This document shows, one piece after another, positions 30,672 to 33,732 of a stretch of 33,732 nucleotides of DNA. The notes under the pieces were generated by a model. That model had not been told where the DNA came from. It searched no databases and saw nothing but the letters and a program-made list of their open reading frames with translations. The first letter of the stretch is position 1; each line of letters starts with the position of its first letter. The translations under genes and the position numbers were made by a program. The stretch comes from Tannerellaceae bacterium (GTDB taxonomy: Bacteria > Bacteroidota > Bacteroidia > Bacteroidales > Tannerellaceae). The stretch is from the NCBI GenBank assembly GCA_031284375.1, contig JAISZY010000074.1, positions 1-33,732 on the forward strand, written 5' to 3'.

Positions 30672-32123
30672 TCAGTTTACAGTGATGGGAGCGTATCTGG
30701 GAACCAAACTCTTCATAATGCACCATCCGATAAGGTAGGATACCGCACAGATGGAGAAGATGATAAAGTAACCGGCTTCCTCGCCTTTGAAACCCATAAA
30801 TACCATTTGGGTCTGTCCGGCATAGTCGAACAATACGCCCGAACTTTTATTGATGATGAATGAACTTACGCCTCCGGCCATTCCCCCGATGCCGGTTACG
30901 GTAGCAATGGCGCTCTGGGGAAACATATCGCCTACGGTAGAAAAAATATTGGCCGACCAGGCTTGATGAGCGGCGCCGGCTATACCTATAATAATAATAG
31001 GGAACCAATAGGAGATACTTCCCAGCGGTTGCGCCAATAGCGCCAGCAAGGGAAAGAATGCAAAGATGAGCATCGCTTTCATACGTCCGGCGTAAGGATT
31101 CATTTTTTTCTTATCTACAAAATAGGTGGGCAACCATCCGCCGATGATGGAAAGCAGGGTGATGGCGTAGAGGGTAAAGATGGCTATCTGGCTGGCCGGG
31201 TCGGACGATTTCATATCGTATACCGCGCTCAGGTAGGCCGGCGTCCAGAATAAAAAGAACCACCAGACGCCGTCCGTCATAAATTTACCTACGGCAAATG
31301 CCCATGTTTGTTTGTATTTGAAACATTCGAGGAAGGATAGTTTCCTTTCTACGTAATCTTTTTTTGTGGTATTTTCTTCATTATCCTGCCGGATATAGGC
31401 CAATTCTTTGGGATTTACAAGAGGATGTTTATCCGGTTTCTTATATACAAATACCCAGAAACCCATCCATAGAAAACCTAAGACGCCAATCACAATAAAA
31501 GACATTTCCCATCCCCATAGCTCGGCAATAAAAGGTATGGATACGGGAGCTACTAATGCGCCTACCGTTGCGCCGGCATTAAAAATACTGGTAGAAAAGG
31601 CACGGTCTTTTTTCGGGAAATATTCTGCCGTAGCTTTAATGGCGGCCGGGAAGTTGCCGGCCTCGCCGATGGCCAGAATCAGACGGGCGAAAACAAATAA
31701 CACCACACTGATACTCACTATCAAACCGGTATTGCCTACCATGCCAATGACTTCTCTCGCTCTTTCGAAGCCAACCCACCATTCGCCGGTTGAGATACCC
31801 GACGTGGCTATGCCGCAAAATGCGTGTACACAAGCGCCAACCGACCAGATGCCAATGGCCCACAGATAGCCTTTCTTTGTGTCCATCCAATCGACAAAAC
31901 GACCGGCAAACAGCATACTCACAGCATAAAAAATAGAGAACAATGCCGTAATATTTCCGTAATCATTATTGGTCCAATGAAACTCCGGAGCAATAAAATC
32001 TTTCCATGTGAGCGATAACACCTGACGGTCTAAATAATTGACCGTGGTAGCAAAGAACAACATGGCGCATATAACCCAGCGGTATGAGGTCATTTTTTCT
32101 TCGGCAACTTTTAATTTATTCAT
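30672..32123 (-). CDS. MFS sugar-acid transporter, hexuronate (ExuT-like) family
   Basis: The 483-residue protein is an MFS permease of about 12 helices. RWVICAMLFFATTVNYLDRQVLSL is typical of the anion:cation symporter (ACS) branch that includes hexuronate and glucarate carriers. FAGRFVDWMDTKKGYLWAIG is the MFS motif A loop, and GEAGNFPAAIKATAEYFPKKDR is the ACS signature. It is an inner-membrane proton symporter, probably for a sugar acid or related sugar. A minus-strand -7 box lies at 32160-32167. The DUF1080 lipoprotein gene follows, and the esterase gene diverges, which suggests uptake of the product they release. Confidence 0.9.
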   Translation of the reverse strand: MNKLKVAEEKMTSYRWVICAMLFFATTVNYLDRQVLSLTWKDFIAPEFHWTNNDYGNITALFSIFYAVSMLFAGRFVDWMDTKKGYLWAIGIWSVGACVHAFCGIATSGISTGEWWVGFERAREVIGMVGNTGLIVSISVVLFVFARLILAIGEAGNFPAAIKATAEYFPKKDRAFSTSIFNAGATVGALVAPVSIPFIAELWGWEMSFIVIGVLGFLWMGFWVFVYKKPDKHPLVNPKELAYIRQDNEENTTKKDYVERKLSFLECFKYKQTWAFAVGKFMTDGVWWFFLFWTPAYLSAVYDMKSSDPASQIAIFTLYAITLLSIIGGWLPTYFVDKKKMNPYAGRMKAMLIFAFFPLLALLAQPLGSISYWFPIIIIGIAGAAHQAWSANIFSTVGDMFPQSAIATVTGIGGMAGGVSSFIINKSSGVLFDYAGQTQMVFMGFKGEEAGYFIIFSICAVSYLIGWCIMKSLVPRYAPITVN

Positions 32124-32159
32124 ACATGTATTGAATTAAATTTGTTTTTTACAGAGCGA

Positions 32160-32167
32160 CAAATATA
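32160..32167 (-). promoter_or_regulatory. -7 promoter element of the transporter-DUF1080 operon
   Basis: The minus strand reads TATATTTG, 36 bases before the transporter start. Confidence 0.5.
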
Positions 32168-32218
32168 ATAAATAACTATTTTTACCCCTCAATTTTATTA
32201 CACATTATTCATATTGCC

Positions 32219-33490
32219 ATGAAAAATTATTTATTATTCTTTTGTTTCCTGTGGATTCTTACCGGAGCAGGATGGTTTGCGCAGGCACAACCGGCGCAAA
32301 AGTGGGTAAACGTTGTGGTAACTCCCAACCACACGGATTGGAACTATAAGGCTGGAGAAGAAGCTACCTTTCAGGTGCAGGTGTTGCAATCCGGGCATTT
32401 GCTTCAAAACGTAACGGTCGATTATGAACTGGGGCCGGAATTTTTTCCCGCCACAGAGAAAAAAGACGTGCTGCTGAAAGATGGTAAAATCTCGTTCAAA
32501 GCTTCCATGAAAGAAGCCGGACTTCTACGATGCCGGGTGGTGGCAAAGGTAAACGGAAAGACGTACGAAGGTTTGGCCGGAGCGCTTTACGACGGTGACA
32601 AAATACGTTCCGTAACTCCTTGCCCGGAAGATTTCGACGATTATTGGAAGAAAGCCATCGAAGCCGCCCGCGCTTTGCCGCTCAATGCGCTGAAAGTTTT
32701 ATTGCCCGAAAAATGTACCGCCACGCAGGATGTTTACGAAGTAAGCTTTCAGAATGGCTTTGCCAGAGTGTACGGGATTTTAATGGTTCCGAAAAAACCC
32801 GGAAAGTATCCCGCCGTTTTGCAAGTGCCGGGAGCGGGGATTCGCCCGTACAACGGCGCCAATTACGGCGAAGATATTATTTCGCTCGAAATTGGTATTC
32901 ACGGCATTTCCGTTACCATGCAGCCCACCGTGTATAATGCCCTGTCCGCAGGAGCTTTGAGCAATTACTGGGGGTTCAATAAGAACGACAAAGACCGGTT
33001 TTACTACAAACGAGTGTATACCGGATGCGTGCGAGCGGTGGATTATATCTTCTCCCTGCCGGAATTTGACGGAGAAACAATCGGCGTAACCGGAGGAAGC
33101 CAGGGTGGGGCTTTAACTATCGTAACGGCCGGACTGGATACGAGAATTAAATTCCTGGCGCCCATCTATCCTGCCCTATGCGACCTGGGCGGTTTTCTGA
33201 AAAACCGTGCCGGAGGATGGCCGCATTTCTTCAGAAACGACAAACCGCAAACCGGCGAACTGGAAACGCTTTCTTATTACGATGTGGCCAATTTTGCCCT
33301 TCGGGTCAAAGCGCCCGGTTTTTATACCTGGGGATTGAACGACGTGACTTGTCCTCCTACTTCCATGTATGCGGCATACAATAATATTTCCGCTCCCAAG
33401 GAACTGAAACTCTATTTAGACACAGGGCACTGGACATATCCGGAGCAGCAGGCGATTCTATCTCAATGGCTGAAGGAGCAATGTAAGTAG
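32219..33490 (+). CDS. Secreted acetylxylan-esterase-like hydrolase
   Basis: The 423-residue protein has a signal peptide (about 1-23, ending WFAQA) and an N-terminal beta-sandwich-like region (about 25-125). A C-terminal alpha/beta-hydrolase of the acetylxylan esterase/cephalosporin-C deacetylase (CE7-type) group follows (about 130-420). The triad is visible: Ser294 in GVTGGSQGGA, Asp375 in GLNDVTCPP, and His404 in TGHWTYPEQ. It would remove acetyl groups from xylan or other oligosaccharides outside the inner membrane. It diverges from the transporter operon and ends before a strong terminator. The family name is firm; the substrate is not. Confidence 0.88.
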   Translation: MKNYLLFFCFLWILTGAGWFAQAQPAQKWVNVVVTPNHTDWNYKAGEEATFQVQVLQSGHLLQNVTVDYELGPEFFPATEKKDVLLKDGKISFKASMKEAGLLRCRVVAKVNGKTYEGLAGALYDGDKIRSVTPCPEDFDDYWKKAIEAARALPLNALKVLLPEKCTATQDVYEVSFQNGFARVYGILMVPKKPGKYPAVLQVPGAGIRPYNGANYGEDIISLEIGIHGISVTMQPTVYNALSAGALSNYWGFNKNDKDRFYYKRVYTGCVRAVDYIFSLPEFDGETIGVTGGSQGGALTIVTAGLDTRIKFLAPIYPALCDLGGFLKNRAGGWPHFFRNDKPQTGELETLSYYDVANFALRVKAPGFYTWGLNDVTCPPTSMYAAYNNISAPKELKLYLDTGHWTYPEQQAILSQWLKEQCK

Positions 33491-33554
33491 AAGGGGATAA
33501 AAATTCTTTCATCTACCTCCACTCACGACGTGATTCATACTTTCCCAAAAAAAG

Positions 33555-33597
33555 AGAGGGGCGCATACAAGCCGATTGTATGCGTCCCTTTCGGGTT
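33555..33597 (+). terminator. Strong terminator after the esterase gene
   Basis: A stem of about 14 bp (GGGGCGCATACAA with TTGTATGCGTCCC, one G-U) and loop GCCGA lies about 65 bases beyond the stop, followed by T-rich sequence. Confidence 0.8.
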
Positions 33598-33616
33598 TTC
33601 TATGGATTTACTTAAA

Positions 33617-33732
33617 GGGCACCTCTAAAAACCCCAAAATCAAGGCTTGCGACAGAGGCAAAAGCGGAGTTTACTAAAGTAAATGAGCATTTTGCCGACG
33701 GAGCGTAACGCAGAGTTTGGGGTTTTTAGAGG
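33617..33732. repeat. Fold-back repeat (MITE-like), cut by window end
   Basis: CCTCTAAAAACCCCAAA at 33622-33638 and its exact reverse complement at 33716-33732 flank an imperfect inverted interior (GGCAAAA / TTTTGCC). The centre TTTACTAAAGTAAA (33670-33683) is itself palindromic. The left arm starts GGGCACC at 33617, so the element probably continues a few bases past the window. It carries no gene and could be a MITE or one end pair of an insertion sequence. Confidence 0.75.

Overview
The window comes from a member of the Bacteroidota, most likely the order Bacteroidales. Promoters repeatedly show the phylum's -7 element TAnnTTTG; both tRNA genes also carry TTTG 18-19 bp upstream of it. Proteins include SusD-era style secreted families such as DUF1080 lipoproteins, FN3/kelch lipoproteins and Ig-like surface proteins, and outer-membrane barrels are common. 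A genus cannot be fixed from the sequence alone.

Region 1 (1-11200, + strand) is a nine-gene eukaryotic-like Ser/Thr phosphorylation locus. In order it encodes an orphan LytTR DNA-binding protein, an FHA protein with two membrane segments and a zinc ribbon, a tiny Asp/Ser-rich protein with no basic residue, a zinc-ribbon/FHA protein, a PP2C phosphatase, a transmembrane Ser/Thr kinase, a periplasmic/outer-membrane barrel protein, an FN3/kelch lipoprotein, and a patatin phospholipase fused to an outer-membrane barrel. Promoter-like -7 boxes before LytTR, before the acidic gene and before the kinase divide it into three transcription units. The layout suggests a reader/writer/eraser signalling set coupled to envelope proteins and a surface or secreted lipase. 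This is the strongest candidate for an undescribed system here.

Region 2 (11218-15514, - strand) holds a decayed secreted-protein remnant and an AT-rich accessory island. The island encodes a small unknown protein, a membrane protein, an AbiH-type abortive-infection protein and a TIR/nucleoside-deoxyribosyltransferase-like protein. It ends at tRNA-Ser(GCU), beside a 39-codon remnant of a tyrosine integrase, so it looks like a defence island whose integrase has been lost.

Region 3 (15563-22078) is housekeeping: a conserved unknown protein, MltG, indolepyruvate ferredoxin oxidoreductase IorA/IorB (IorA lacks its ferredoxin tail), a small secreted protein, and convergent CinA.

Region 4 (22079-29200) is gene-poor and mosaic. 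It has a long Ig-like secreted protein behind a duplicated palindromic operator-like site, an unknown secreted-type protein, a strongly structured antisense-strand RNA with its own terminator (possibly 6S-like), a phased palindrome array that also occurs upstream of the LytTR gene, a RelBE-type toxin/antitoxin pair, two tiny membrane proteins and tRNA-Arg(ACG).

Region 5 (29256-33732) is a carbohydrate-use group: a tandem DUF1080 lipoprotein, an ExuT-like MFS transporter and a divergent acetylxylan-esterase-like hydrolase, followed by a terminator and one fold-back repeat that runs to the window edge.
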